A DNA stretch of 64,000 nucleotides from Stieleria maiorica (GCF_008035925.1 NZ_CP036264.1:6295641-6359640), one strand, 5' to 3'; positions 28,601 through 36,768 are shown, counted from the stretch's first letter. Notes: a model not told the origin generated them from the sequence alone. Translations and numbers: made by a program.

Positions 28601-29167
28601 GTTACCGGTCATGTCATAGACGAACACCAAACAACCCATGCGCGCCAACTGGACCGCGCGGGCTTGGATCGGATAACGTCCGCCGACTTCAAAGCGTTCA
28701 GCGCCGCTGGCCAGATCGGCGCGAATCTGAGCTTCACCTGCGTCATAGAACCGGCCGTCCTGCCAGTGCCCGTGCGGAGACAGGATTGCCGGAAACGGCC
28801 CCGATTTGCCTTTCGGTCGATACAGGCTGCCGGTCACATAGTGTCCCGGGATCGATTCAAAGTACACGCGGTCCACCACGTAGTCGTCACGCTCGACGCG
28901 TCCGTGCACGACGGCGTTCAGGTCGCTCTTGCTGGGCATCGGCCAAAGCCCCTGGGACAGCAGAATTCGCCGCCGGATCTCAGCCCGACGCATCGGCCAG
29001 TCGTGCGGATCTGCGATTTGCTTGAACGGAAAGTCGCTGTTCAAGGTGCGCAGTTCGGCCAATCGTCCGTCGGCCGGACGCTGTCCCTCGGGCAACGTCC
29101 GAAGGTCATTTGCGGATGCAGCGATCGCGCAGGCCAGCCACATCAGACACATCAGGGAAGATCGCAT
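25637..29167 (-). CDS. Secreted esterase-sulfatase fusion protein
   Basis: 1176 residues from ATG 29167, chosen because it starts a signal peptide (MRSSLMCLMWLACAIAASA). Residues about 25-390 are an alpha/beta-hydrolase of the acetyl-xylan-esterase/dienelactone-hydrolase kind, with nucleophile Ser257 in GASGGG. A second hydrolase-like segment spans about 410-710. From about 730 to the end is a type I sulfatase: metal-binding VDDMGYAG, and the formylglycine signature CSPTR at Cys786 followed by AGLLTGRY, then NGASND. It would remove ester-linked and sulfate groups from polysaccharides outside the cytoplasm. Fusion of the two activities in one chain is unusual; no frameshift or stop interrupts the junction. 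A sulfatase-maturing enzyme would be needed in trans and is not in this window. Confidence 0.88.
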   Translation of the reverse strand: MRSSLMCLMWLACAIAASANDLRTLPEGQRPADGRLAELRTLNSDFPFKQIADPHDWPMRRAEIRRRILLSQGLWPMPSKSDLNAVVHGRVERDDYVVDRVYFESIPGHYVTGSLYRPKGKSGPFPAILSPHGHWQDGRFYDAGEAQIRADLASGAERFEVGGRYPIQARAVQLARMGCLVFVYDMTGNADSIQIGHRPDRAAHLDRKTDWGFFSAQADLRLQNMMGLQTWNSVRAVDFMMTLDDTDPTRIGVTGASGGGTQSMILAAIDERITAAMPCVMVSTSMQGGCTCENAPYMRIDQGNIDLAAAIAPRPLGLTAADDWTVELETIGYPELRELYTDLGHSDRLTAAFNVHFKHNYNHVNRTVMYAFFNRHFKLGFGEPILERDYVPLSRSEATVWTDDHPAPAGDAVGDAHEVRIVKLATLDSQQQMDGLIPTTKDQLAEYRRIVGGAWETILARRLDQVQSTSFDKTKEVQLDGLSVTLGLVDHADEQLPIVTINRSGKKGTVVWITDQGKQGLFDGGSVRPVVAEMARAGYTVISADLIGQGEFLSGDQHLDAQRMWYQRGGELAWHRFSGYTYGYNHPLFVQRVHDVLSVIKHASSPAGGDIHLVGIGSEAGAIAAAARSQSGDAIARTFIDLQEFRFSSLERQDDPMFVPGAVKYLGVDGLLSLCGPGPIDVVSPVLPIADQVQRIGVDSARFQWHRNHDDLMSAIDAALVRSSSAATGLPAQTSSKPNFVVIMVDDMGYAGVSCFGNPSFKTPQIDRLAAEGMRMTDFHSSGTVCSPTRAGLLTGRYQQRSGIEAVIHPVADHPEHRKGLNLSETTFAETLKNAGYTTGIVGKWHQGYPHNSDDYHPQNHGFDEFFGYHSGNIDFVSHVGDHNKHDWWHGKTETHEEGYATDLINRYSIDFIEQNRDKPFCLYVSHLAIHNPVQVRGDPVRRTESEGWKRWKPKSDAERIEKFRGITLPIDEGVGRIRETLVQLGLDRNTLVLFFSDNGASNDFPSGSEDLRGGKGTVYEGGHKVPFIAWWPGQIRPGSQSDVPAITLDVMPTLLALAGVKTAPPNPLDGIDLSPLLLGRDALPPRPLFWASLSNRGGRSEAMRDGPWKLVVQHPNAAPGSFDNETVALYRLDRDPAEQTDLSAMHPERAADMLERLKAWYADTQQTATEQPGGW

Positions 29168-29387
29168 GTTCAGATTCGCAAGCGGCGGGGAAAGGGGCGG
29201 GGATCGATGCACCAGCATAGTAGCGGATCGAACCAACCGCATCAGCCGCCGCGCGAAAGCGCCTCGCCGACCCAGATCGCTACGGGCTTTGCCGAACCCT
29301 CCGATGAATCACGAGACACTTCAATCGTGACAAAAAAATCGAGTAGAATGATCGTCCCGCCTTTCTCCCCGCCTTCCAAGACCCACC

Positions 29388-31724
29388 ATGAACTGCATAG
29401 CGAAACCTCTGTTCGTTCTGCTTGGCCTTTCGGCATGCACGGTTCTCGGCCCCACCGAATCGACCGCTGGCGAGTACGATACCTTTGAACGCAAGGTCCG
29501 CCCGTTGTTGGTCGAGCATTGCTATGAGTGCCATTCGGCCCAGGCCAAGACGCTGCACGGTGGATTGCGACTGGACACGGCCGAAGACGTCCGGCGGGGT
29601 GGCGATAGCGGTGAAGTTGTCGTCGCCGGAAAGCCCGACGAAAGCTTGCTGATCGAAACCCTGCGTTACGACGGTGACATCCAAATGCCGCCCGCGGGAA
29701 AACTGTCCCCGGCGGATCTGGCCACGCTGACCCGTTGGGTTCAACGGGGAGCCGCCTTTCCGCCGTCCGAGCAAACCGAACAGGCCCATCGCGGCGCGAT
29801 CGACTTTGACGAAGGCAAGCGGTTTTGGTCGTTTCAGCCTGCGGTGCGACAACCGCTGCCCGACGTCTCCGGATCGGATTGGCCGCAAACACGATTGGAC
29901 CGGTTCCTGCTTGCGGCGATGCAGCAGCACGGATTGACTCCCGCCCCTCAAGCCGACCGCACGACGCTGATCCGGCGCCTGTGCTTTGACGTCACCGGAT
30001 TGCCGCCGACACCCGCCATGGTACGTGACTTCGTCGACGACGCGTCCCCCGACGCCTACCGACGGTTGGTCGACCGGTTGTTGGAATCACCCCAGTACGG
30101 TGAAAAGTGGGGGCGGTGGTGGCTGGACATGGCACGTTACACCGATCGCACGGCGAGCTGGTTGTACCAGACCGGACAATCGCACTTCTATCGTGATTGG
30201 GTCGTCGGTGCGCTCAATCGGGACATGCCTTATGACGAATTCGTTCGCCGACAACTGGCCACCGATCTGATGACAGAAACCGGCCCCCGCGATCTGCCCG
30301 CGCTCGGCTTTATCAGCCTTAGCCCGACCTATTGGAAAGAGTTGAAGTTGCCCTGCGAGATCATCAAAGTGATCGTCGCCGACGAATGGGAAGAACGCGT
30401 CGATGCCGTCTCGCGGACCTTCCTGGGGCTGACGGTGGCCTGTGCCCGATGCCATGACCACAAATTTGATCCGATCAGCACCGAAGATTACTACGCATTG
30501 GCCGGTGTGTTCGCCAGTTGCCGCCAGGTCGAACGACCGCTGGTTTCCGAAGCGGAATATGAACCCGTTCGCGTCGCCCGCCAGCAGGTGGAAAGCCTGG
30601 AGGCGGAGCTCGCGAAACGGAAAGGTGAAAATCCGCTGCCGAGTGAGAAGATTGCCGAACTGGAGAACCGAATCGATTCGATCAAGAGGTCCACGCCTCA
30701 GTACGACATGCCGATGGCCAACGCGCTTGCCGAGGAGTCGATGTTTGTCGTTCGCGCGGGAAAGACACCCCAAGAAGGAACAAAACTGGAGTATCGAAAC
30801 CAACCGCGAGACCTGCCGGCGTTCATTCGGGGCAACCCGAATCGCCCCGGACCGATCGTTCCACGCCGTTTCCTGACCGTACTGGCGAAGAATCCCCAGC
30901 CGTATCAAAACGGCAGTGGACGATTGGAGTTGGCCGATTCAATCTTTACCGATGCGGCGCCCCTGGCGGCGCGGGTGATCGTCAATCGCATCTGGATGGC
31001 ACATTTCGGACAGGGACTGGTCGACACGCCCAGCAACTTCGGCACCCAGGGCGGACGGCCGACGCACCCCGAATTGTTGGACGATCTGGCCGCCCGATTC
31101 ATCGAATCCGCCTGGTCAATGAAACAGCTTCATCGCCAGATCCTGCTCTCGGCCGCCTGGCAACAATCCTCGCTGGCGGACCAGGATTCCTTGGATCGTG
31201 ATCCGGAAAACCGCTGGCTGTCGCGGATGAATCAGCGGCGTTTGAATTTCGAAGAATGGCGGGACTTGATGCTCACAGCAAGCGGCGAGTTGTCTTTGGA
31301 CATGGGCGGACCATCGATCGATCTGGACGCCGCAAACAATCATCGGCGGACACTTTACGCGACCGTCCACCGCCGCGACATGTCGCCGACCCTGATGGTT
31401 CACGATTTCCCCGATCCGACCCAGCACAGTCCCAAACGCACGCCAACCATCACGGCCTTGCAGGGGCTGTTTGCCCTTAACGGACCGCTGCTGCTGAAAC
31501 AATCGCAATCGGTCGCAGAAAAACTGGATCACCGTGCCCCCGGCGATCATCTCACCCAGATCGAACAACTTTACTGGCGGCTCTTTTCACGATCTCCCAG
31601 CGATCAAGAGATCCAAATCGGAAGGACGTTTCTGCGGGCGCCCCACGCTGATGAACCAATCACGCGGTTGCAACAATACGTGCACGCACTGCTGGCTTCC
31701 AACGAAGCGATGTTCGTTGATTAA
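29388..31724 (+). CDS. PSCyt1-DUF1549-DUF1553 surface cytochrome-like protein
   Basis: A 778-residue exported protein with a signal peptide (about 1-28). The PSCyt1 heme motif is CYECH near residue 45, DUF1549 includes [12 protein letters not shown], a coiled-coil-like linker rich in Glu/Lys sits near 400-425, and DUF1553 includes NRIWMAHFG. It is first of a rightward pair with the DUF1501 gene, 16 bp apart, and diverges from the esterase-sulfatase gene with 220 bp between starts. Divergence suggests shared control with sulfated-polysaccharide use, though this is inference. I saw no convincing promoter boxes beyond a weak TAGAAT at 29344. Confidence 0.92.
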   Translation: MNCIAKPLFVLLGLSACTVLGPTESTAGEYDTFERKVRPLLVEHCYECHSAQAKTLHGGLRLDTAEDVRRGGDSGEVVVAGKPDESLLIETLRYDGDIQMPPAGKLSPADLATLTRWVQRGAAFPPSEQTEQAHRGAIDFDEGKRFWSFQPAVRQPLPDVSGSDWPQTRLDRFLLAAMQQHGLTPAPQADRTTLIRRLCFDVTGLPPTPAMVRDFVDDASPDAYRRLVDRLLESPQYGEKWGRWWLDMARYTDRTASWLYQTGQSHFYRDWVVGALNRDMPYDEFVRRQLATDLMTETGPRDLPALGFISLSPTYWKELKLPCEIIKVIVADEWEERVDAVSRTFLGLTVACARCHDHKFDPISTEDYYALAGVFASCRQVERPLVSEAEYEPVRVARQQVESLEAELAKRKGENPLPSEKIAELENRIDSIKRSTPQYDMPMANALAEESMFVVRAGKTPQEGTKLEYRNQPRDLPAFIRGNPNRPGPIVPRRFLTVLAKNPQPYQNGSGRLELADSIFTDAAPLAARVIVNRIWMAHFGQGLVDTPSNFGTQGGRPTHPELLDDLAARFIESAWSMKQLHRQILLSAAWQQSSLADQDSLDRDPENRWLSRMNQRRLNFEEWRDLMLTASGELSLDMGGPSIDLDAANNHRRTLYATVHRRDMSPTLMVHDFPDPTQHSPKRTPTITALQGLFALNGPLLLKQSQSVAEKLDHRAPGDHLTQIEQLYWRLFSRSPSDQEIQIGRTFLRAPHADEPITRLQQYVHALLASNEAMFVD

Positions 31725-31740
31725 CGGGATTATTTAAGTG

Positions 31741-33111
31741 ATGCAAAACGAAAAGACATCATCGATCGATCGACGACAACTGTTGCGGAACCTCGGCGGC
31801 GGGATGGGAATGCTGGGCGCAGCGCAATTGCTCGCGTCCGACCAAGCTGGTCGCTTTGGAACACACTTTCCCGCAAAAGCGAAACGTGTGATCCATTTGT
31901 TCATGAACGGCGGCCCGTACCAGGGCGATCTGTTCGATCCCAAGCCGGCGCTCGAAAAGTATGCCGGGACTCGTCCTCCCGGCGCTGACCTTTTGACCGA
32001 ACGTCCCACCGGCGGATTGTTGCCGTCACCGTTTCGGTTTCGCCGCTGCGGTGAAAGCGGCGTTCCGGTCAGCGAGCTGCTGCCCCAGCTCAGTCGCCAC
32101 ATCGACGAGATCTGCGTGCTTCGATCGCTCCACGCCGACAACCCCAACCACGGGCCGGCGCTGTTGCAAATGAACAACGGCACCATCACGCCGACGCGGC
32201 CCAGTATGGGCGCCTGGTTCCTGTACGGTCTGGGCAGCGAAAACACAAACCTGCCCGGTTATGTGGTGTTGTGCCCGGGACGCCCGGTGCGTTTTTCGAT
32301 CCTTTGGAACAGCGCGTTTTTGCCTTCGCAGTACCAGGGGACTTACATCAACCATTCCAAGATCGAACCGGACAACATGCTGCCCCATCTGCGCAACACG
32401 CGTTGGGATCGCGCGACGCAGCGTGAGCAATTGGACTTGCTGCAGCAACTTAACGCCCAACAGACGGCCGCGCGTCGCGACCGTTCAATGCTGGATGCCC
32501 GCATCGAATCGATGGAAACCGCGTTTCGCATGCAGTTCGAAGGCAGCGAGGCGTTTGATTTGGATCGCGAAACCCAGCAGACGCGAACCGCGTACGGGAA
32601 AGGGCATTTCGCCAACGGATGTCTGTTGGCGCGGCGGTTGGTCGAGCGGGGCGTCCGTTTCGTGCAAGTCTACTACGGCAATGGCCAGCCCTGGGACACA
32701 CACAGCGGACACGACGACACGGTACCCAAGTTGTGCAGGAACATCGACCAGCCGATCGCCGCGCTGATCGCCGACCTCAAGGCGCGCGGGATGTTGGAAG
32801 ACACGTTGATCGTGTGGGGCGGAGAATTCGGACGCACCCCGACGTCGGAAAACGGCAACGGCCGCGATCACAATCATCACGGCTTTTCGATGTGGATGGC
32901 CGGCGGCGGCGTCAAAGGCGGCATGACGTACGGTGAGACCGATGATTTTGGTTTTCGAGCAATGGTCGACAAGATGCACGTGCATGACCTGCACGCCACG
33001 ATCTTACACTTGCTGGGACTCGATCACGAGCGATTGACCTACCGTCACGCCGGCCGCGACTTCCGCCTGACCGATGTTCACGGCCGCGTCGTCGGCGAGA
33101 TCATCGCCTGA
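31741..33111 (+). CDS. DUF1501 family protein (Tat-exported)
   Basis: 456 residues from ATG 31741; a GTG immediately before it (31738) is a possible alternative. The leader DRRQLLRNLGGGMG is a twin-arginine signal. Family blocks are IHLFMNGGPYQGDLFDPKP, IVWGGEFGRTP, and LGLDHERLTYRHAGRD. It is the closest counterpart of the protein at 21566-22978, sharing nearly the same C-terminal end (HGRV..EI.A). It is coupled to the preceding PSCyt/DUF1553 gene. Function unknown. Confidence 0.92.
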   Translation: MQNEKTSSIDRRQLLRNLGGGMGMLGAAQLLASDQAGRFGTHFPAKAKRVIHLFMNGGPYQGDLFDPKPALEKYAGTRPPGADLLTERPTGGLLPSPFRFRRCGESGVPVSELLPQLSRHIDEICVLRSLHADNPNHGPALLQMNNGTITPTRPSMGAWFLYGLGSENTNLPGYVVLCPGRPVRFSILWNSAFLPSQYQGTYINHSKIEPDNMLPHLRNTRWDRATQREQLDLLQQLNAQQTAARRDRSMLDARIESMETAFRMQFEGSEAFDLDRETQQTRTAYGKGHFANGCLLARRLVERGVRFVQVYYGNGQPWDTHSGHDDTVPKLCRNIDQPIAALIADLKARGMLEDTLIVWGGEFGRTPTSENGNGRDHNHHGFSMWMAGGGVKGGMTYGETDDFGFRAMVDKMHVHDLHATILHLLGLDHERLTYRHAGRDFRLTDVHGRVVGEIIA

Positions 33112-33167
33112 CGAGCCGTCGTTCCCCCGTTCCTGATCTGATCCATTTTGAATCTTAGGCGTCAAGC

Positions 33168-34154
33168 ATGAGAAAGCTTTTGGCTCTTCTGAGTCTTATG
33201 ATGTTACCGTTCGCCGCCACCGTTGCTGCGGATCCCGTCCCGATCATCTTCGACACCGACATGGCCGGGGACTGTGACGACGCGGGCGCCCTGGCTGTTT
33301 TGAACGCGTTGGCGGATCGTGGCGAGGCACAGATTCTGGCGGTTGTGACCAATCGCAAGTGCACCGCCGGCGTCTCCGGAGGTGCCTGCGACGCGATCAA
33401 CACGTTCTACGGTCGCCCAGACATTCCGATCGGGACCGACAAAGACGGCGCGAAGTTTCCTTGGAACAAGCCCAGCACCTACACGCCGGCACTGTTTGAG
33501 GACTTTCCGCACGACAGTCCGGTCGACACCGAATTGCCCGACGCGCTTGAGGTTTACCGGAAAACCTTGGCCGCCGCACCCGATGGTTCCGTCGTGATTT
33601 GCAGCGTCGGGGCGCTCAGCAATCTGGAAGACCTGCTCAATTCCCCTGCCGATGAACACAGCCCGCGGACGGGGATCGAACTGATCGAGACCAAGGTCCG
33701 GCAGACGGTCATCATGGGTGGGGAGTTCCCGCGGTCCTCCAAGCCGGAAACCAACGTTCGGCTGGACCCACCCGCATCGGTCGCCGTCGTGCACGAGTGG
33801 CCTGGACCGATCCTTTGGCAGGGGTTCGAAATCGGCAACGCGCTGCACTGCGGAGCGAAACTTCAGAACGCGTCGGGTAACAACCCCGTCCGACGGGCTT
33901 TCCAGCTGAGGCCCTATCTGGGCGGCTTTGCGATCGATCACGGCAAACCGGCGCATGATCAGGCCGCCGTTTTGCTGGCCGTGCGAGGGATCGAACCGGA
34001 ACTTTGGACCGTCAGCGGGAACGGTCGCGTCGTCGTCGATTCCGACGGGCACACCCAGTGGCACTCTGCCCCGCAGATGCAGCATCGCTACGTGTCCATC
34101 AAAGGCCGACCGGATCGGCTGGTGAATATTATCGACGAATTGATGATGAAGTGA
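33168..34154 (+). CDS. Exported nucleoside hydrolase (IUNH family)
   Basis: A 328-residue protein with a signal peptide (about 1-22), so the enzyme acts outside the cytoplasm. The calcium-binding motif DTDMAGDCDDAGAL near residue 27 is the hallmark of inosine-uridine nucleoside hydrolases, which cleave the N-glycosidic bond of ribonucleosides. The active-site Asp/His region toward the C-terminus (about residue 265) reads GKPAHDQAAVL. It follows the DUF1501 gene by 56 bp on the same strand and may be cotranscribed. Exported members are frequent in planctomycetes and may scavenge nucleosides. Substrate preference cannot be read from sequence. Confidence 0.88.
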   Translation: MRKLLALLSLMMLPFAATVAADPVPIIFDTDMAGDCDDAGALAVLNALADRGEAQILAVVTNRKCTAGVSGGACDAINTFYGRPDIPIGTDKDGAKFPWNKPSTYTPALFEDFPHDSPVDTELPDALEVYRKTLAAAPDGSVVICSVGALSNLEDLLNSPADEHSPRTGIELIETKVRQTVIMGGEFPRSSKPETNVRLDPPASVAVVHEWPGPILWQGFEIGNALHCGAKLQNASGNNPVRRAFQLRPYLGGFAIDHGKPAHDQAAVLLAVRGIEPELWTVSGNGRVVVDSDGHTQWHSAPQMQHRYVSIKGRPDRLVNIIDELMMK

Positions 34155-34473
34155 TCAAACGCACCATTGCTTCACGGGAGTGATGGCGATTCGCAGCGGC
34201 GACGACTCAAACGCTGACAATAGCGGAAAGGAAAGCAACCACGAAAGATGACCGGGATTCTCCGCGACTGGGCGGGCGGTAGAACAGGACACGAATTAGA
34301 AGGGGACGGGGTCAAAAAATGGGGTGGTCAAAAAATGGTGCCGGCTGGTTTCGGATATTTTGACCACTCCATTTTTTGCCCCCTTCTCATCACGATCGGG
34401 ACGTCGCATGAATTCGCTTTACCTCAACGGTCGTGGCGCCCGCTTGAATTGTGTCGTGACCCCGTCGGAGCGG
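34155..34473. other. Gap with G-tract tandem and inverted repeat
   Basis: A 319-bp gap between converging genes. No gene is supported. Its only clear structure is the inverted repeat at 34308-34383. Confidence 0.5.
34308..34383. repeat. GGGGTGGTCAAAAAATGG repeat, inverted pair
   Basis: Tandem units GGGGTCAAAAAATGG (34308-34322) and GGTGGTCAAAAAATGG (34323-34338) face an inverted copy at about 34357-34383 (TTTTGACCACTCCATTTTTT core). The pair could fold into a hairpin of roughly 25 bp with a ~20-nt loop. Four direct units of the same family occur at 36471-36536. Confidence 0.75.
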
Positions 34474-34665
34474 CTACTCTTCCTCGAGCGCTTCGCCGAA
34501 GTGCTTCATCACGAAGCCGCCGGCCAGCTCGGCGAGCGATGACCAGTTGGATCCGGTCAGGTTGACATCAAAAAGGCCGGAGGCGCCGGCGTCGATGACC
34601 GCGAATCCGATCAGCCCGATCCCCGCCCACGCAATCGTCTTTGCCAGCCACATCGGAATGACCAT
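34474..34665 (-). CDS. Small membrane protein, hypothetical
   Basis: A 63-residue frame starting MVIPMWLAKTIAWAGIGLIG, with one membrane helix (about 6-25). A soluble tail with FDVNLTGSNWSSL and an acidic end (LEEE) follows. The composition is balanced and no better frame overlaps it. It ends downstream of the nucleoside hydrolase (convergent) and lies 36 bp downstream of the amidohydrolase gene on the same strand, so it may be the tail of that transcript. No family is recognised. Confidence 0.5.
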   Translation of the reverse strand: MVIPMWLAKTIAWAGIGLIGFAVIDAGASGLFDVNLTGSNWSSLAELAGGFVMKHFGEALEEE

Positions 34666-34701
34666 CGGCGCTCTCTTAAACTGTAGTTGAAGGTGGGGCG
34701 A

Positions 34702-36429
34702 TCAGGGTTGGGACTGATAGACCGGCCGGCCGTCCAGCCACGTGGACTCGACCAGCGCGTCGCGGATTTCGTCGTCGCTGCACCTCAACAGGTCGCGGTC
34801 GACGACGACAAAGTCGGCTCGTTTGCCGACCTCCAGCGATCCGATCTCGTCTTCGGCCCGCATCAACCAAGCGTTGTTGATCGTGTAGAAGCGGATCATC
34901 TGCTCGCGCGTCAGCGCTTGCTCGCGGTGGATCGGTTCGTCGTGCCATCGCGCAGTACGGGTGACGGCAACCCACATGCCCAGAAACGGATTGTACGGGT
35001 TCACGCTGCGCAGCGATCCGATCTTCTGCATGTGGTCGCTGCCGCCTCCGGCGACCACGCCGGCGGCGAATAGACTGCGTAGCGGAATGAAGTGCGTTAA
35101 ACGCTCGCTGCCGAACTGGGCGACCAAGGTTCGGGCGTCCAGGTACAACCACGCCGGTTGCAGATCCACTCCCACGCCCAACTTCGCCGCACCCGCGATC
35201 GCTTTGGGGCTCATGAAACTGCTGTGCGTGATCGACGAACGCGTCGGCCCGATCGGGATCTCTTGATCAACCCGTGCATAGGCATCAACAAGTGCTTCGA
35301 CGGCGGCATCGCCCTGGCAATGCGCCGTGAACGCCAACCCGCGGCTTGCACACCTCCGAACGAGTTGTTCCAACCGATCATCATCGATGAACTGCATGCC
35401 CCGGTACCGCGAATCGACGATCCCGTAGATCGTGCTGGTTCCCCAGGGACGCGTGAAGTAGGCGCTGCCGGTCAACATCCCGCCGTCTTCAAAAACTTTT
35501 ACGCCGATCACGCCGAGCCGGGGATCGGGTTGCTTGAACAATGGGTCGGCGGTGATCTCGTCGAGGCGTTGGTCGATTTGCGTAAGATCATCGCCCGGCG
35601 AAAGCGAACGCGACAGTCGCACCCGTGTCGTCAAGCGGTTTGCTTCCAAGAGTCGCGCATACTGGGCTCGGGCCGAATCGCTGCAATTGCGATCGATGAT
35701 CCCCGTGATCCCCCAGCGGTTGTAGTCCTCGAGCAGCTCGACCAGACGATCATCGCGTTCGTCTTGCGACAATGATTTTCGGCTCTTGTCCGAACGGGTT
35801 TTGAAGATCGAGGAGGACCGCCGGATCACGCCGCTCGGTTCGCCGCTGGCGGGATCCACCGCGACTTGGTCGGGATGCTTTGCGGCAAAGGCTCTGTCGA
35901 TCCCGTTTTCGGCCAGTGCCAGCGAGTTGGCGCTGCCGTCGGGCCCGGTGCGGAACCAGACGGGGTGCTCGGGGGCGACCGAATCCAGTTCCGCGCGGGT
36001 GGGGAATCGCTGTTCTCGCAGTCGGGTGATGAAGACTTGCTGCAGCACAATCCACTCGCCTTTAGGAACCACGGCGGCTCGAGCACGTACATAGCTCAAG
36101 ACGTCGTCGATCGTTTCCATCGGCGGGATTTCGTGGTCCGCTTCGTATTGGCTGGCACCGGTGGGATGGACATGTGAGTCGATCAGGCCGGGCAAGACCA
36201 TGCGGCCGTCCAGGTCGACGATCTGCGTTTGTTGGTCGATCTGCGGCGCGATCTGTTCGTCGGTTCCCAGGGCGACGATCCGCCCGTCGTGGACCGCCAT
36301 CGCCTGGACGATGCGGAACTGCGGATCGACGGTCACGATCTTGCCGCCGCGCAGGACCAGGTCGGCGGCAGGAACCAGGGCGGTGGGGATGCACCAGGTT
36401 AAAGCGGCGATGGCAAGACGAAGATGCAT
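34702..36429 (-). CDS. Exported amidohydrolase family protein (YtcJ-like)
   Basis: 575 residues from ATG 36429. This starts a signal peptide (hydrophobic core LAIAALTWCIPTALVPA). The upstream extension to 36495 is encoded by tandem repeat DNA and is rejected. The metal-dependent amidohydrolase fold has the HVHPTG metal motif near residue 80 and later His residues (FTAHCQGDAA, SSITHSSF). The family includes N-substituted formamide deformylase and YtcJ-like proteins of unknown substrate. The C-terminal beta-sandwich part carries GSLEVGKRADFVVVDRD, typical of the superfamily. It stands alone apart from the small downstream frame. The substrate is unknown. Confidence 0.88.
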   Translation of the reverse strand: MHLRLAIAALTWCIPTALVPAADLVLRGGKIVTVDPQFRIVQAMAVHDGRIVALGTDEQIAPQIDQQTQIVDLDGRMVLPGLIDSHVHPTGASQYEADHEIPPMETIDDVLSYVRARAAVVPKGEWIVLQQVFITRLREQRFPTRAELDSVAPEHPVWFRTGPDGSANSLALAENGIDRAFAAKHPDQVAVDPASGEPSGVIRRSSSIFKTRSDKSRKSLSQDERDDRLVELLEDYNRWGITGIIDRNCSDSARAQYARLLEANRLTTRVRLSRSLSPGDDLTQIDQRLDEITADPLFKQPDPRLGVIGVKVFEDGGMLTGSAYFTRPWGTSTIYGIVDSRYRGMQFIDDDRLEQLVRRCASRGLAFTAHCQGDAAVEALVDAYARVDQEIPIGPTRSSITHSSFMSPKAIAGAAKLGVGVDLQPAWLYLDARTLVAQFGSERLTHFIPLRSLFAAGVVAGGGSDHMQKIGSLRSVNPYNPFLGMWVAVTRTARWHDEPIHREQALTREQMIRFYTINNAWLMRAEDEIGSLEVGKRADFVVVDRDLLRCSDDEIRDALVESTWLDGRPVYQSQP

Positions 36430-36470
36430 CGATGGGGCTCGTGGGGTGGCGGGGGAGGGACTGGGGATTG

Positions 36471-36536
36471 GGTGGTCAAAAAATGGGGTGGTCAAAAAAT
36501 GGGGTGGTCAAAGAATTGGGGTGGTCAAAGAATTGG
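36471..36536 (+). repeat. Tandem repeat, 4 x 16-17 bp
   Basis: Units GGTGGTCAAAAAATGG (36471-36486, 36487-36502) and GGTGGTCAAAGAATTGG (36503-36519, 36520-36536). Related to 34308-34383. All four overlap the spurious N-terminal extension of the amidohydrolase frame. Confidence 0.85.
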
Positions 36537-36570
36537 GGGCGTGGATGGGGCGTGGGATGCAGATGATGAT

Positions 36571-36660
36571 CGGTAAGAAGATTTTTGGGGTAAGAAAATA
36601 TTGGAACGCATGCTCCAGTCGGATGCACCAATTTTCCTACCTTCGAAATCTTCCTACCCC
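36571..36660. repeat. Inverted pair of GGTAGGAAGAT elements
   Basis: The direct element at 36571-36600 and the inverted element at 36631-36660 are separated by 30 bp, able to form a long imperfect hairpin. Single copies occur at 8041-8074, 25591-25620 and 60014-60043. Confidence 0.75.
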
Positions 36661-36710
36661 TTCAGCTGATCGACGTGCCCGGTCGGGGCGATGGGATTTG
36701 TGGGAGGGGA

Positions 36711-36768
36711 GGCAGAATGATTCGGGGCAGAATGATGGGGGCAGAATGATGGGGCAAGATGATGGGGG
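36711..36768 (+). repeat. 27-bp GGCAGAATGAT element, copy 2, with extra units
   Basis: 36711-36737 is identical to 8118-8144 and to the inverse of 49837-49863. It continues with further GGGGGCAGAATGAT and GGGGCAAGATGAT units, ending 9 bp before the Bax1 stop codon. Confidence 0.85.

Noticed and set aside
31738..31740. GTG start for the DUF1501 gene
   Set aside because: The following ATG gives the same protein minus one residue and is the usual choice; no evidence favours GTG.
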